A stretch of DNA of 64,000 nucleotides. Source: Pseudomonas sp. ATCC 13867 (lineage in GTDB: Bacteria > Pseudomonadota > Gammaproteobacteria > Pseudomonadales > Pseudomonadaceae). Both the position numbers and the translations under genes were made by a program. The notes under the pieces are model-generated. The model did no database searches, was not told where the DNA came from, and saw nothing but the letters and a program-made list of their open reading frames with translations. Numbering within the stretch: the first letter of the stretch is position 1; each line of letters opens with the position of its first letter. Of this stretch, positions 31,156-39,954 are shown piece after piece. Location of the stretch: the NCBI RefSeq assembly GCF_000349845.1, contig NC_020829.1:3107001-3171000 (forward strand), read 5' to 3'.

Positions 31156-32022
31156 ATGAGCGACTCCCTGCTAAGCATCCGCCCACGCGCCGAAGACGTC
31201 GAAGGCGTTCCCATTCTCCGTCCGCTGCCGTCCGCGCAATGCCGCAGCGTCGGCCCCTTCGTGTTCTTCGACCACATGCTCGAAAGCACCTTCGTCCCCG
31301 AACACGGCATGGACATCCGCCAGCACCCGCACATCGGGCTGTCCACCCTCACCTACCTGTTCGAGGGCCAGGTGCAGCACAAGGACAGCCTCGGCTCGGA
31401 CCAGCTCGTGCTGCCCGGCGACGTCAGCTGGATGACCGCCGGGCGCGGCGTCGCCCACGTCGAACGCACGCCCCGGACGCTGCGCCACGACGGCTCGCGC
31501 CTGCACGGCCTGCAGGTCTGGCTGGCGTTGCCACGAGAACAGGAACGTTGCGATCCCAGCTACAGCCACCACCCCGCCGCCAGCCTGCCGGAAAGCGACG
31601 CCCTGGGCGTGCGCATCCGCATGATCGCAGGCACGGGCTTCTGCCTCGAATCGCCGGTACCGGTGCTATCGCCGACCCTCTACGCCGAACTGAAGCTCAG
31701 CGCGGGCGCCACCCTGGCGATTCCCGACGAGCACCCACAACGCGCGCTGTACCTGCTCGAGGGCGAGGCCCTGCTCGACGATGAGCCGGTGCCGCCACAC
31801 AACCTGCTGGTCCTGCCCGAGGGCATTGCCTTCACCCTTTCCGCCTGTACCGACTGCCACGCGATGATCATTGGCGGCGCGCCGCTGGACGGCCCCCGGC
31901 GGATGAACTGGAACTTCGTCGCCAGCGACCCGGCGCTGATCGACAGCGCCCGCGCCCGGTGGTCCGCCCGCGACTGGCCGACAGTCCCGGGCGAGCAGGA
32001 ACGCATCGAACTGCCGCGCTGA
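31156..32022 (+). CDS. Pirin family protein
   Basis: This bicupin protein of the pirin family has 288 residues. The N-terminal cupin has the metal-binding motif HPHIGLSTLTYLFEG and the later GRGVAHVERTP; the C-terminal cupin is less conserved. Bacterial pirins bind iron, some have quercetinase activity, and others regulate metabolism by protein contact. Which applies here is unknown. The ATG at 31156 was chosen over one 30 bp upstream because the pirin-like sequence begins there. It is followed, with a 135-bp gap, by the sugar transporter gene. Confidence 0.88.
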   Translation: MSDSLLSIRPRAEDVEGVPILRPLPSAQCRSVGPFVFFDHMLESTFVPEHGMDIRQHPHIGLSTLTYLFEGQVQHKDSLGSDQLVLPGDVSWMTAGRGVAHVERTPRTLRHDGSRLHGLQVWLALPREQERCDPSYSHHPAASLPESDALGVRIRMIAGTGFCLESPVPVLSPTLYAELKLSAGATLAIPDEHPQRALYLLEGEALLDDEPVPPHNLLVLPEGIAFTLSACTDCHAMIIGGAPLDGPRRMNWNFVASDPALIDSARARWSARDWPTVPGEQERIELPR

Positions 32023-32157
32023 GCGCACCGGGAAACGGTTCCTCATCCAGGGCTGGAAACGGCAGGCGAGAAAGGATTCGCGGCGCGCTTACCCACGACA
32101 TCGCGCCCCAGCCCCTTGCTCCGGCAAGGCCCACATGTCCGGCACAAGGAGTCCGCG

Positions 32158-33417
32158 ATGGACCAACCGCACGCCAACCGCCACACCAGCGCCCTGACGG
32201 TGCTCACCCTGCTGTTCTTCATGTGGGGCTTGATCACCTCGCTGAACGACATCCTCGTGCCGCACCTCAAGGCGGTCTTCACGCTGTCCTACGTGGAAGC
32301 GTCGCTGATCCAGTTCTGCTTCTTCACCGCCTACTTCGTCATGTCCTTCCCCTCCGGGCGGCTGGTGGAGAAGGTCGGCTACAAGAGCGGGATCATCGTC
32401 GGGCTGGCCACTGCCGGCGTCGGCTGCCTGCTGTTCTATCCGGCGGCGAGCGCGCAGTCCTATCCCTTTTTCCTCGGCGCGCTGTTCGTCCTCGCCTCCG
32501 GCATCACCCTGCTGCAGGTGGCGGCCAACCCCTACGTGAACATCCTCGGCCGGCCGGAAACCGCCGCCAGCCGCCTCAACCTGACCCAGGCCTTCAATTC
32601 CCTGGGCACCACGGTCGGTCCGCTGGTGGGCTCGGTGACCATCCTCGCCATCGGTGCCGGCGCTGCGTCGCAGATCGGCAGTTCCGCCGCCAACGAGGCG
32701 GACTCGGTGAAACTGCCCTACCTGGTGCTGGCCGGACTGCTATTCGCCATCGCCGTGCTGATCGCCCTGTTCCGTCTGCCGAAGATCCACCACGGCGAAC
32801 CCAGCGACGGCGCGGCGACCGGCCGTCAATCGCTGTTCGCCCACCGCCACCTGATCTACGGCGTGATCGGCATCTTCGCCTACGTCGGCGCCGAGGTATC
32901 GATCGGCAGCTACCTGGTCAGCCTGATGGGTCAGCCGGACATCGCCGGCCTGCCCGCCGACCACGCCGGCAGATACCTGTCGTTCTACTGGGGCGGCGCG
33001 ATGATCGGCCGCTTCATCGGCAGTGTCCTGATGCGCACCATTCCGGCCAACCGCATGCTGGCCTTCAACGCTCTGGTCAACACCCTGCTGATCGCCGTGG
33101 CCCTGAGCGTCGGCGGACACGCGGCGATGTGGGCGCTGATCCTCATCGGCCTGTTCAACTCGATCATGTTCCCGACCATTTTCTCCCTCGCCCTGGAGGG
33201 CCTGGGCAACCTCACCAGCAAGGGCTCGGGCCTGCTCTGCATGGCCATCGTCGGCGGCGCGGTGATGCCGCTGATCCAGGCCTTCTTCGCCGACCGCATC
33301 GGACTGCTGCACTCCTTCGCCATTCCGCTGCTGTGCTACCTGTACATCGCCTGGTTCGGCGCCAAGGGTTACCGCGCCGACGAGCGCATGATGCAGAGTT
33401 CGGCCAACCTGCCCTGA
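32158..33417 (+). CDS. FucP-type sugar MFS transporter
   Basis: This inner-membrane proton symporter of the major facilitator superfamily has 419 residues and 12 predicted helices. It resembles the L-fucose permease / glucose-galactose transporter group (FucP, GluP). Typical FucP features are FFMWGLITSLNDILVPHLK near the N-terminus, SFPSGRLVEKVGYKSGI, QVAANPYVNILG, and GAEVSIGSYLV at the start of the second half. The start at 32158 has AAGGAG six bases upstream. No sugar catabolic genes are adjacent, so the substrate is open. Confidence 0.88.
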   Translation: MDQPHANRHTSALTVLTLLFFMWGLITSLNDILVPHLKAVFTLSYVEASLIQFCFFTAYFVMSFPSGRLVEKVGYKSGIIVGLATAGVGCLLFYPAASAQSYPFFLGALFVLASGITLLQVAANPYVNILGRPETAASRLNLTQAFNSLGTTVGPLVGSVTILAIGAGAASQIGSSAANEADSVKLPYLVLAGLLFAIAVLIALFRLPKIHHGEPSDGAATGRQSLFAHRHLIYGVIGIFAYVGAEVSIGSYLVSLMGQPDIAGLPADHAGRYLSFYWGGAMIGRFIGSVLMRTIPANRMLAFNALVNTLLIAVALSVGGHAAMWALILIGLFNSIMFPTIFSLALEGLGNLTSKGSGLLCMAIVGGAVMPLIQAFFADRIGLLHSFAIPLLCYLYIAWFGAKGYRADERMMQSSANLP

Positions 33418-33440
33418 GCGCGCATGCCGGGTCTTTTTGG

Positions 33441-33507
33441 GTAGGAGCGAGCTTGCTCGCAACAACCCCCACTGCGAAGCGAGGTTCGCGAGCAAGCTCG
33501 CTCCTAC
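33441..33507. repeat. REP pair
   Basis: A GTAGGAGCGAGCTTGCTCGC half and its inverted copy with a short 26-bp centre lie between the convergent sugar-transporter and hydrolase genes. Confidence 0.9.
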
Positions 33508-33556
33508 ACGCCGCGCGGTCCCCAATGGGGCGCGGTGTTTTCGCGCACCCGGGACT

Positions 33557-34288
33557 TCAGCCGCCGAAGCGCTCGTCCAGCAGGTCGAACATCGCGGCGA
33601 ATGCACGGCGCGCCACCTTGGCGTCGTACTGCATCTTGCCGGGGATCTGCGCATGTGGGTCGGTGAAGGAGTGCGCCGCGCCACCGTAGCTGGTCAGCGC
33701 CCAGTCGACGCCGGCATCGATCATTTCCCGGGCGAAATCGGCCAGTTGCTCGCGCGGTACGAATGGGTCGACAGCACCGTCGAGCACCAGCACCGAACCC
33801 TGGATGTTCTTCGCATCCGCCGGGTTCGGCGTGTCCAGGGTGCCGTGGAAAGACACGGCCGCCGCCAGCGGTGCGCCATCGCGCGCCAGCTCCAGGGCGC
33901 AACAGCCGCCGAAGCAGAAGCCGAAGGTGGCCAGCTTCGCGGTATCCAGCGGTGCCTTGCCAGCCTGATCCAGCAGGGCCTTGAGCGACGCCTGCATACG
34001 TTTGCGCAGCAGCGCGCGGTCATTCTTCAGCGGCATCATGGCGGCGCCGGCCTGTTCCGGGCCGTTGGGGCGCAGGTCCTTGCCGTACAGGTCGGCCACC
34101 AGCACCACGTAGCCGCGTTCGGCAACCTGACGGGCAATGTCCAGGGCACCCTGGCCGACGCCCATCCAGTTCGGCGCCATCAGCAGCCCCGGACGCGCGG
34201 CCTGGCTGGCGGCATCGAATACCAGCTGACCTTCGAAAGACTCGCCGTCGACGCTGTAGGCGACGGGTCGCACGCTGATCTGACTCAT
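33557..34288 (-). CDS. Dienelactone hydrolase family protein
   Basis: This alpha/beta hydrolase has 243 residues. The nucleophile elbow is GFCFGGCCALELA with a cysteine nucleophile (G-x-C-x-G), as in carboxymethylenebutenolidase; the Asp is in DGAVDPFVP and the His in GGAAHSFTDP. Family members open dienelactone rings or act as general esterases. There are no aromatic-degradation genes nearby, so the substrate is unknown. The start at 34288 follows a GGGGAGACCCC stretch. Placement beside htpG matches PA1597. Confidence 0.9.
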   Translation of the reverse strand: MSQISVRPVAYSVDGESFEGQLVFDAASQAARPGLLMAPNWMGVGQGALDIARQVAERGYVVLVADLYGKDLRPNGPEQAGAAMMPLKNDRALLRKRMQASLKALLDQAGKAPLDTAKLATFGFCFGGCCALELARDGAPLAAAVSFHGTLDTPNPADAKNIQGSVLVLDGAVDPFVPREQLADFAREMIDAGVDWALTSYGGAAHSFTDPHAQIPGKMQYDAKVARRAFAAMFDLLDERFGG

Positions 34289-34333
34289 TGGGGTCTCCCC
34301 GTTATTGAAAGAGTGGCGGGTACAGAAAAACAC

Positions 34334-34362
34334 AAAGCCCGCCGAAGCGGGCCTTGTTTCGA
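34334..34362 (-). terminator. Intrinsic terminator of htpG
   Basis: Read on the minus strand: AAGGCCCGC-TTCG-GCGGGCTTTGTGTTTTT. A strong hairpin with a T-rich tail starts at the end of htpG. Confidence 0.85.
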
Positions 34363-36261
34363 TCAGGCGGAGAGTTCCACCAGCAGCTTGTTGAGTCGAC
34401 GGACGTAGGCCGCCGGGTCTTTCAGGCTGTCGCCAGCCGCCAACGCGGCCTGATCGAAGAGGATGTGGGACAGCTCGCCGAAGCGCTCCTCGTCGGGCTC
34501 TGCATCCAGCTTCTCGATCAGCGGGTGAGCCGGGTTGAACTCGAAGATCGGCTTGGACTCCGGCACCTTCTGCCCGCTGGCTTCGAGGATCTGGCGCATC
34601 TGCAGGCCCAGGTCCTGCTCGCCGATGGCGAGGATCGCCGGCGAGTCGGTCAGGCGGTGGGACACGCGCACCTCGGCGACTTCGTCGCCCAGCGCGGCTT
34701 TCAGGCGCTCGGCCAGGCCTTCCTTGGCCTTGGCGACTTCTTCCTGGGCCTTCTTGTCCTCTTCGGAATCCAGGCTGCCCAGGTCCAGGTCGCCACGTGC
34801 GACGTCGACGAACGACTTGCCGTCGAACTCCGGCAGGTAGCTCATCAGCCACTCGTCGATGCGGTCGGTGAGCAGCAGCACTTCGATGCCTTTCTTGCGG
34901 AAGACTTCCAGGTGCGGGCTGTTCTTCACCTGGGCGAAGCTTTCGCCGGTGAGGTAGTAGATCTTGTCCTGGCCTTCCTTCAGGCGACCGATATAGTCGG
35001 CCAGGGAAACGCTCTGCTCGCCGCTCTCGTCGCTGGTGGAAGAGAAGCGCAGCAGGCCGGCGATCTTATCCTTGTTGGCGAAGTCTTCGGCGGGACCTTC
35101 CTTCAGCACCTGGCCGAAGTTCTTCCAGAAGCCCTTGTAGGCTTCGGCGTCGTTGCTCGCCAGCTTCTCCAGCATATCCAGGGAACGCTTGGTCAGCGCC
35201 GACTTCATCGAGTCGACGATGGGGCCGGACTGCAGGATCTCGCGGGAGACGTTCAGCGACAGGTCGTTGGAGTCCACCACACCCTTGATGAAGCGCAGGT
35301 ACAGCGGCAGGAACTGGTCGGCCTGGTCCATGATGAACACGCGCTGCACGTACAGTTTCAGGCCGCGCGGGGCCTCGCGGTGGTACAGGTCGAACGGCGC
35401 GCGGGCCGGGACGTAGAGCAGCGAGGTGTACTCGAGCTTGCCCTCGACCTTGTTATGGCTCCAGGACTGCGGGTTCTCGAAGTCATGGGCGATGTGCTTG
35501 TAGAACTCCTGGTATTCCTCGTCCTTCACCTCGGTGCGCGGACGGGTCCACAGGGCGCTGGCACGGTTGACCACTTCCCACTCGGTGTCGGCCGGCGCTT
35601 CCTCACCGTGCTGCTCCTTGGGTAGCTCGATGGGCAACGCGATATGGTCGGAGTATTTCTTGACGATGTTGCGCAGGCGCCAGCCGTCGGCGAACTCCTC
35701 TTCGCCGTCCTTCAGGTGCAGGACGATGCGGGTGCCGCGAGCGGTCTTCTCGACGGTGGCGACTTCGAAGTCACCCTCGCCTTTCGACGACCAGTGCACG
35801 CCTTCGCTGGCCGGCACGCCGGCGCGGCGGGTGAACACATCGACCTTGTCGGCGACGATGAAGGCGCTGTAGAAGCCCACGCCGAACTGGCCGATCAGGT
35901 GCGAATCCTTCTTCTGGTCGCCCGAGAGGTTCTTCAGGAAGTCGGCGGTGCCGGACTTGGCGATGGTGCCCAGGTGCGCGATCACGTCCTCACGGCTCAT
36001 GCCGATGCCGTTGTCTTCGAGGGTGACGGTCCTGGCATCCTTGTCGAAGCTGACACGGATCTTCAGCTCGGCGCCGCCTTCGAGCAGCTCCGGCTTGGCC
36101 AGGGCCTCGAAACGCAGCTTGTCGGCGGCGTCGGAGGCGTTGGAAATCAGCTCGCGAAGGAAGATTTCCTTGTTCGAATACAGGGAATGGATCATCAGGT
36201 GAAGCAGTTGCTTCACTTCGGTCTGGAAGCCCAGGGTTTCTTTTTGAGTCTCCACGCTCAT
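34363..36261 (-). CDS. htpG: Molecular chaperone HtpG (Hsp90)
   Basis: This cytoplasmic Hsp90-type ATP-dependent chaperone has 632 residues. The N-terminal GHKL ATPase has the signatures [16 protein letters not shown] (Asn for Mg-ATP), DNGIGM and [15 protein letters not shown], followed by the middle client-binding domain and C-terminal dimerisation domain. The ATG at 36261 ([13 protein letters not shown]) is the family start; a slightly longer form is possible but lacks support. A near-perfect RpoH promoter lies 55-80 nt upstream, so it should be heat-inducible. Confidence 0.97.
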   Translation of the reverse strand: MSVETQKETLGFQTEVKQLLHLMIHSLYSNKEIFLRELISNASDAADKLRFEALAKPELLEGGAELKIRVSFDKDARTVTLEDNGIGMSREDVIAHLGTIAKSGTADFLKNLSGDQKKDSHLIGQFGVGFYSAFIVADKVDVFTRRAGVPASEGVHWSSKGEGDFEVATVEKTARGTRIVLHLKDGEEEFADGWRLRNIVKKYSDHIALPIELPKEQHGEEAPADTEWEVVNRASALWTRPRTEVKDEEYQEFYKHIAHDFENPQSWSHNKVEGKLEYTSLLYVPARAPFDLYHREAPRGLKLYVQRVFIMDQADQFLPLYLRFIKGVVDSNDLSLNVSREILQSGPIVDSMKSALTKRSLDMLEKLASNDAEAYKGFWKNFGQVLKEGPAEDFANKDKIAGLLRFSSTSDESGEQSVSLADYIGRLKEGQDKIYYLTGESFAQVKNSPHLEVFRKKGIEVLLLTDRIDEWLMSYLPEFDGKSFVDVARGDLDLGSLDSEEDKKAQEEVAKAKEGLAERLKAALGDEVAEVRVSHRLTDSPAILAIGEQDLGLQMRQILEASGQKVPESKPIFEFNPAHPLIEKLDAEPDEERFGELSHILFDQAALAAGDSLKDPAAYVRRLNKLLVELSA

Positions 36262-36315
36262 TCTTTCTCGCTCCGAGGATGACAAATGCCGTCTATTACG
36301 GCCGATGTCAGCGAG

Positions 36316-36341
36316 ATGGGGGCTTCCTGAGCAAATTCAAG
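36316..36341 (-). promoter_or_regulatory. Sigma-32 (RpoH) promoter of htpG
   Basis: On the minus strand: CTTGAA, a 14-bp spacer, then CCCCAT. This is a very good heat-shock sigma factor match, placing the transcript start about 45 nt before the htpG ATG. Confidence 0.85.
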
Positions 36342-36357
36342 GGGTTGCCCCGACAAC

Positions 36358-37605
36358 TCAATGAGCGAGCAATTCGATGCCAACCACTTCGCTGGGCCGC
36401 AGGACGTAGCTCGCCTCTCCCGCGCCGCTCAGGCTGTGGCGGATGACCAGGCGGCCGTCGCCATCCAGGCCGACGAAAACCCCGTCGGCCGTGCGTCCCT
36501 GCTCGGTCTGGACCCGCATGTGGCGATTGGCGAAGTGCTCGGGAGCGGCCTGCAGGCGCTGCAGCGAAAGCACGCCGACCTCCGGCGCGGCCGACGGTTG
36601 GCCCGCCTCCGCCTCGACGGGTTGCGCCGGCGGCGGAGCCGGCACTGGCGGCGGGTTATCGGCCAGGCGCGGGTACTTGTCGCCCCGGACACCCCATCCA
36701 CGGGGTACGCTCTTGACCAGCGTGAGCGACAGCGTCTGTGGCTCGCCGGCAATGCTGAACACCACCTGCACCTGCAGCGTTGGCCGCCGGGTGTCCAGCC
36801 GTGGTAGCGGAGCCAGCTCGATATCGTGCTGGGCGAAGCGGCGTTGCAGGTAGTCGCGCACCACGTAGAGCAGGGTGTCCTGGGAGTCGACGTGGGTATC
36901 GACCTGTCCGTCGCGATAGCGCAGACGATCCGTGTACAGCTCGATCTGGCCGCTCAGGGTGGTCTGCATCGACGCGGGAAGCACCAGATGGAAGGCCCCG
37001 ACCATCCGGTTGGGCGCCTCCGGCTGGAGGTCCAGGTGCAGGCTGTACCCCCGCGCCAGGCGGACCGCCTCGGGCAGGTCCTGGCCAGGAGCCAGCCAAC
37101 TGATTTCGACGTCCGGCAAGGTGCCGGAATCATCGGGCAGGACATCCAGCCGCAGTGGTCCCTGGACCGCTGCCGGCAGGCGAATCTGCACTTCACGGTG
37201 TGCATAGAAGTCCTGCCCTTCCCGCAGGCTCAGCACCCCGTCGATCAGCTCGGCCTGCTCAGGCTCGAACGGCTTGCCATTCAGCTCACCGCGCAAGCGG
37301 ATGGCCAACTCCGGCTTGATGACCGGCTCGGAGCGCAGCCAGTCAAGGCGCAGAATGGCCTCCAGGCGTGCGCTGTCATGGGCCGCCAGCAGGGCCAGGC
37401 CAACCACCAGCGGGATGCAACCCAGCGCAACGAATACCACGGCACGCCGCGCCTGCGCCCAGTGGCGCAGGATGAACGCCAGTGCCAGTGGCGGCACCAG
37501 GCTGGCGATCCCCCAGAACAGGCTGCGGCTGAAGGCCTGGCTGACCAGCCAGACGTAGCCGGCGAGGATCAGCAGCAGGCCGAGCAGGATCAGCAGGGTG
37601 TCCAT
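36358..37605 (-). CDS. Membrane protein of unknown function (PA1595-like)
   Basis: I do not recognise a characterised family. The 415 residues begin with three hydrophobic helices (about 3-24, 28-48, 54-74), followed by a soluble region of about 340 residues. That region has beta-rich segments, a proline-rich linker (PPPVPAPPPAQPVEAEAGQP, near 320-340) and a final small domain that looks like a beta-barrel (GVFVGLDGDGRLVIRHSL...VVGIELLAH). An extracytoplasmic placement for the C-terminal part is likely. Position between htpG and the thioesterase genes matches PA1595. It ends one base before the thioesterase gene upstream of it, so it is probably co-transcribed with those two genes. Confidence 0.72.
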   Translation of the reverse strand: MDTLLILLGLLLILAGYVWLVSQAFSRSLFWGIASLVPPLALAFILRHWAQARRAVVFVALGCIPLVVGLALLAAHDSARLEAILRLDWLRSEPVIKPELAIRLRGELNGKPFEPEQAELIDGVLSLREGQDFYAHREVQIRLPAAVQGPLRLDVLPDDSGTLPDVEISWLAPGQDLPEAVRLARGYSLHLDLQPEAPNRMVGAFHLVLPASMQTTLSGQIELYTDRLRYRDGQVDTHVDSQDTLLYVVRDYLQRRFAQHDIELAPLPRLDTRRPTLQVQVVFSIAGEPQTLSLTLVKSVPRGWGVRGDKYPRLADNPPPVPAPPPAQPVEAEAGQPSAAPEVGVLSLQRLQAAPEHFANRHMRVQTEQGRTADGVFVGLDGDGRLVIRHSLSGAGEASYVLRPSEVVGIELLAH

Positions 37606-38052
37606 TCAGGCGCCGTCGACCTTGAAGTGCGCCCGTGCGGTGGCGATCGGTTCGGCGCGGGTGGTCTGCCAGGCGGTGATCGCCACGTTGGCCACCCGCC
37701 GTCCCTGTCGCCAGACCTGGCATTGCGCATAGGTATCGCGGAAATGCCCGGCGCGCAGGTAATCGATGGAGAAGTCGATGATCTTGGGCATGTGTGGAAT
37801 GCCCATGAACATCAGCAGGTGCAGCAGCGCGGCGTGTTCCATGAAGCCGGCGATGACGCCGCCGTGCAATGCCGGCAGGGTCGGGTTGCCGATGTTGTCG
37901 GGGTTGGCCGGCAGGTGGAAGATCGCATCGTCGCCCAGGCGCAGGCAGCGGATGCCGATCATCCTGGCGTAGGGAATCGACTCGATCAGTCCATCGTAGT
38001 TCTTGCTCGCGTGGGCCTCGCGCACCAGTTGCTCGATGCTCGGCGTGCTCAT
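37606..38052 (-). CDS. PaaI-type hotdog-fold thioesterase
   Basis: This predicted acyl-CoA thioesterase of the hotdog fold has 148 residues. The central motif LHGGVIAGFMEHAAL is the active-site helix (HGG..), and IDFSIDYLRAGHFRDTYAQC is the adjacent strand. The start at 38052 has GGGAGG seven bases upstream and overlaps the end of the preceding paralogous gene (ATGA), so the two are translationally coupled and may work together. Confidence 0.88.
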   Translation of the reverse strand: MSTPSIEQLVREAHASKNYDGLIESIPYARMIGIRCLRLGDDAIFHLPANPDNIGNPTLPALHGGVIAGFMEHAALLHLLMFMGIPHMPKIIDFSIDYLRAGHFRDTYAQCQVWRQGRRVANVAITAWQTTRAEPIATARAHFKVDGA

Positions 38053-38525
38053 GCGGAGGCCTCCCCGTCGACGCTGCGCTTCACGTTGCCGGCGGAAACC
38101 GCCTTGCCCATGCGCATGAAGGTACCGACTACGTGGGCAATGGGCTCGGACGGGTCGTCCTGGTAGGCTATGCCACGGGTGAAGATGATATTCGGGGTGA
38201 CGCGGTAGCACTCGGCGAAACCGAACACATCCTTGCCAGGCTCGGCGGGGTGCATGTAGTCGATGCGCAGGTCCAGGGTCGGGCAGATCTCGAACTGCGG
38301 CAGCACACAGACGGTGGAGATGCCGCAGGTGGTGTCCATCAGCGTGGTGATCGCCCCGCCGTGGATCACGCCGGTTTCCGGATTGCCGACGATGGCCGGG
38401 CTGTATGGCAGGCGCAGTGTCAGGCCGGAAGTGTCGGCGGCATGGGCGCTGATGCCCAGCAACTGGCAATGGCGCAGCGCCGAGAGAAAGCGCTGGGCAC
38501 GCTCAAGAATGGGGTTTTCACTCAT
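38049..38525 (-). CDS. PaaI-type hotdog-fold thioesterase
   Basis: This second hotdog thioesterase has 158 residues, with the active-site motif VIHGGAITTLMDTTCGI and the LDLRIDYMHPAEPGKDVFGF strand. The PaaI group hydrolyses acyl-CoA thioesters, often aromatic or short-chain. It is the first gene of the three-gene minus-strand unit. The ATG at 38525 (MSENPILERAQRFL) was preferred to an ATG 39 bp upstream because the family similarity begins there. Confidence 0.88.
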   Translation of the reverse strand: MSENPILERAQRFLSALRHCQLLGISAHAADTSGLTLRLPYSPAIVGNPETGVIHGGAITTLMDTTCGISTVCVLPQFEICPTLDLRIDYMHPAEPGKDVFGFAECYRVTPNIIFTRGIAYQDDPSEPIAHVVGTFMRMGKAVSAGNVKRSVDGEASA

Positions 38526-38582
38526 GGGAGTGGGCGACCGAATGACTGCGTGGGCCCGCATCATACCCCGCTCGGAGCCTAC

Positions 38583-38604
38583 CTACAGTGATGAAATACT
38601 GTAG
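38583..38604. promoter_or_regulatory. Perfect inverted repeat, possible operator
   Basis: CTACAGT and ACTGTAG are 7-bp arms around an 8-nt spacer, in the region between the divergent thioesterase and lipoprotein genes. It resembles a dimeric repressor site, but no regulator gene is adjacent. Confidence 0.4.
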
Positions 38605-38685
38605 TGCAGGAATATTCATTGAACTTCTTTGAGGCGCATCTGCTCAAAGGGCTACCACCAGGAAAGCCACACATGGAGGCTCCAC

Positions 38686-38910
38686 ATGAAAAAAACCCTT
38701 CCCCTCGCTCTGATGCTGATCGCCGGTCTGGGTCTTGCCGCTTGCGACAAGAAAGAAGAGCCGAAAGCGCCGGCCGCGCCCGCCGCTACTGAACAGCCGG
38801 CCACCCCGGCGCCGACGACTCCGCCGGCACCCGAAGCCGCCCCGGCTGCTCCGGCCGCCCCGGCTACCGCGCCGCAGGAGCCCGCAGGCGAAGAGCAGAA
38901 GCAGCAGTAA
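38686..38910 (+). CDS. Small Pro/Ala-rich lipoprotein
   Basis: This is a 74-residue precursor. The signal peptide ends in the lipobox LAAC, followed by DKKEEPK and a low-complexity tail of Pro, Ala, Thr and Glu ending EEQKQQ. It would be lipid-anchored in the envelope with an extended, unstructured tail. The function is unknown; such tails often span the periplasm or tether envelope layers. The start at 38686 has GGAGG six bases upstream. A clear terminator follows 20 bp after the stop. Confidence 0.8.
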   Translation: MKKTLPLALMLIAGLGLAACDKKEEPKAPAAPAATEQPATPAPTTPPAPEAAPAAPAAPATAPQEPAGEEQKQQ

Positions 38911-38931
38911 GCCGTTTCTCGCGCTGTACAG

Positions 38932-38961
38932 CACAAGGCCCGCATTCTCGCGGGCCTTGTC
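38932..38961. terminator. Intrinsic terminator, probably bidirectional
   Basis: CAAGGCCCGC-attct-GCGGGCCTTG is a 10-bp stem with a short loop between the convergent lipoprotein and DUF599 genes. T-rich tails are short, so it may work with modest efficiency. Confidence 0.7.
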
Positions 38962-38976
38962 GCATCCGACTCCCGA

Positions 38977-39732
38977 TCAGGCTGGGATATCGTCCTCGCG
39001 CGGCGCATCCGCCTGCGGCGTTGGCGTGTAGACCATCACGTGCAGCACGCGGGAATGGAACTCGCGCTGGTACAACACCCCCACGACACCGGCGGTCACC
39101 AGCATGAAGATCAGCGGATTGATGAACCAGGCGAGCATCGCCAACCCGAAATAATAGGTCCGCAGGCCCTGGTTGAACTGGTGCGCCGCCAACGACACCA
39201 CGCGCGCCGCACGCTCGGCGAACAACTTGCGTTCCTGCTCGCCCACGCTGCGCTCCCCCACCATCGGCGCAGAAGCCACCAGCACCGCCGCGAAATTGTA
39301 TTGCCGCATGCACCAACTGAAGGTGAAGAAGGCATACACGAAGACCACTGCCAGGCAGAGCAATTTCAGCTCCGACAGGCCACGGGTCGGCGACGTCACG
39401 AACGGCAGGTCGGCCAGCACCGAAATGGTGCGTTCGGCGGAACCCAGCAAAGTCAGGATGCCGGCCAGGATGATCAGGGTGCTGGACGCGAAGAACGAAG
39501 CATTGCGCTCCAGATTGCCGATCACGCTGGCATCGGCCACACGGTTGTCGCGCAGCAGCAGGCGGCGCATCCAGTCCTGGCGGTAAAGGTGCAACACGCT
39601 GGCCAGGCAGGCAGTGTCGCGGGCCTTGGTTTTGGCATAACGGGTATAGCCGAGCCAGCAGACGAGGAACCAGAGAATGGCGAACAGGTTCCACAGGTAC
39701 TGGATATCGAACAGGTCGACGACGTCGGTCAT
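38977..39732 (-). CDS. DUF599 family membrane protein
   Basis: This integral membrane protein of the uncharacterised DUF599 family has 251 residues and four or five predicted helices (e.g. YLWNLFAILWFLVCWLGY, ASSTLIILAGILTLL, LLCLAVVFVYAFFTFSWCM and PLIFMLVTAGVVGVLY). The helix-rich middle and the FNQGLRTYYFGLA stretch are typical of the family. No function is known. The ATG at 39732 gives the full first helix. It is flanked by terminators on both sides, so it is transcribed alone. Confidence 0.82.
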   Translation of the reverse strand: MTDVVDLFDIQYLWNLFAILWFLVCWLGYTRYAKTKARDTACLASVLHLYRQDWMRRLLLRDNRVADASVIGNLERNASFFASSTLIILAGILTLLGSAERTISVLADLPFVTSPTRGLSELKLLCLAVVFVYAFFTFSWCMRQYNFAAVLVASAPMVGERSVGEQERKLFAERAARVVSLAAHQFNQGLRTYYFGLAMLAWFINPLIFMLVTAGVVGVLYQREFHSRVLHVMVYTPTPQADAPREDDIPA

Positions 39733-39821
39733 GCTTGTCCTTGCGCGAAGTGTTGAAGGAATACGCGGCAGATAGACGCCAGATATGCAGGGAAAGACAC
39801 GGCTCGCCGCCCCACCTGCCT

Positions 39822-39900
39822 GTAGGAGCGGGCCCGCTCGCGAACGCTTTCATGGCGGATACAAAACTGCCCGGCGGTTCGCGAGCAAGCTCGCTCCCAC
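39822..39900. repeat. REP pair
   Basis: The left half GTAGGAGCGGGCCCGCTCGC is a diverged palindrome and the right half is the standard TTCGCGAGCAAGCTCGCTCC end, with about 45 bp in between. Confidence 0.88.
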
Positions 39901-39908
39901 AAAGACAT

Positions 39909-39940
39909 AAAAAGGCCGCCTTGTGGGCGGCCTTTTTCGC
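39909..39940 (-). terminator. Intrinsic terminator of braB
   Basis: AAAAAGGCCGCC-TTGT-GGGCGGCCTTTTT is a strong symmetrical hairpin with A and T runs on both sides, directly downstream of braB. Confidence 0.92.
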
Positions 39941-39954
39941 TGGCAGGTCTGGCG

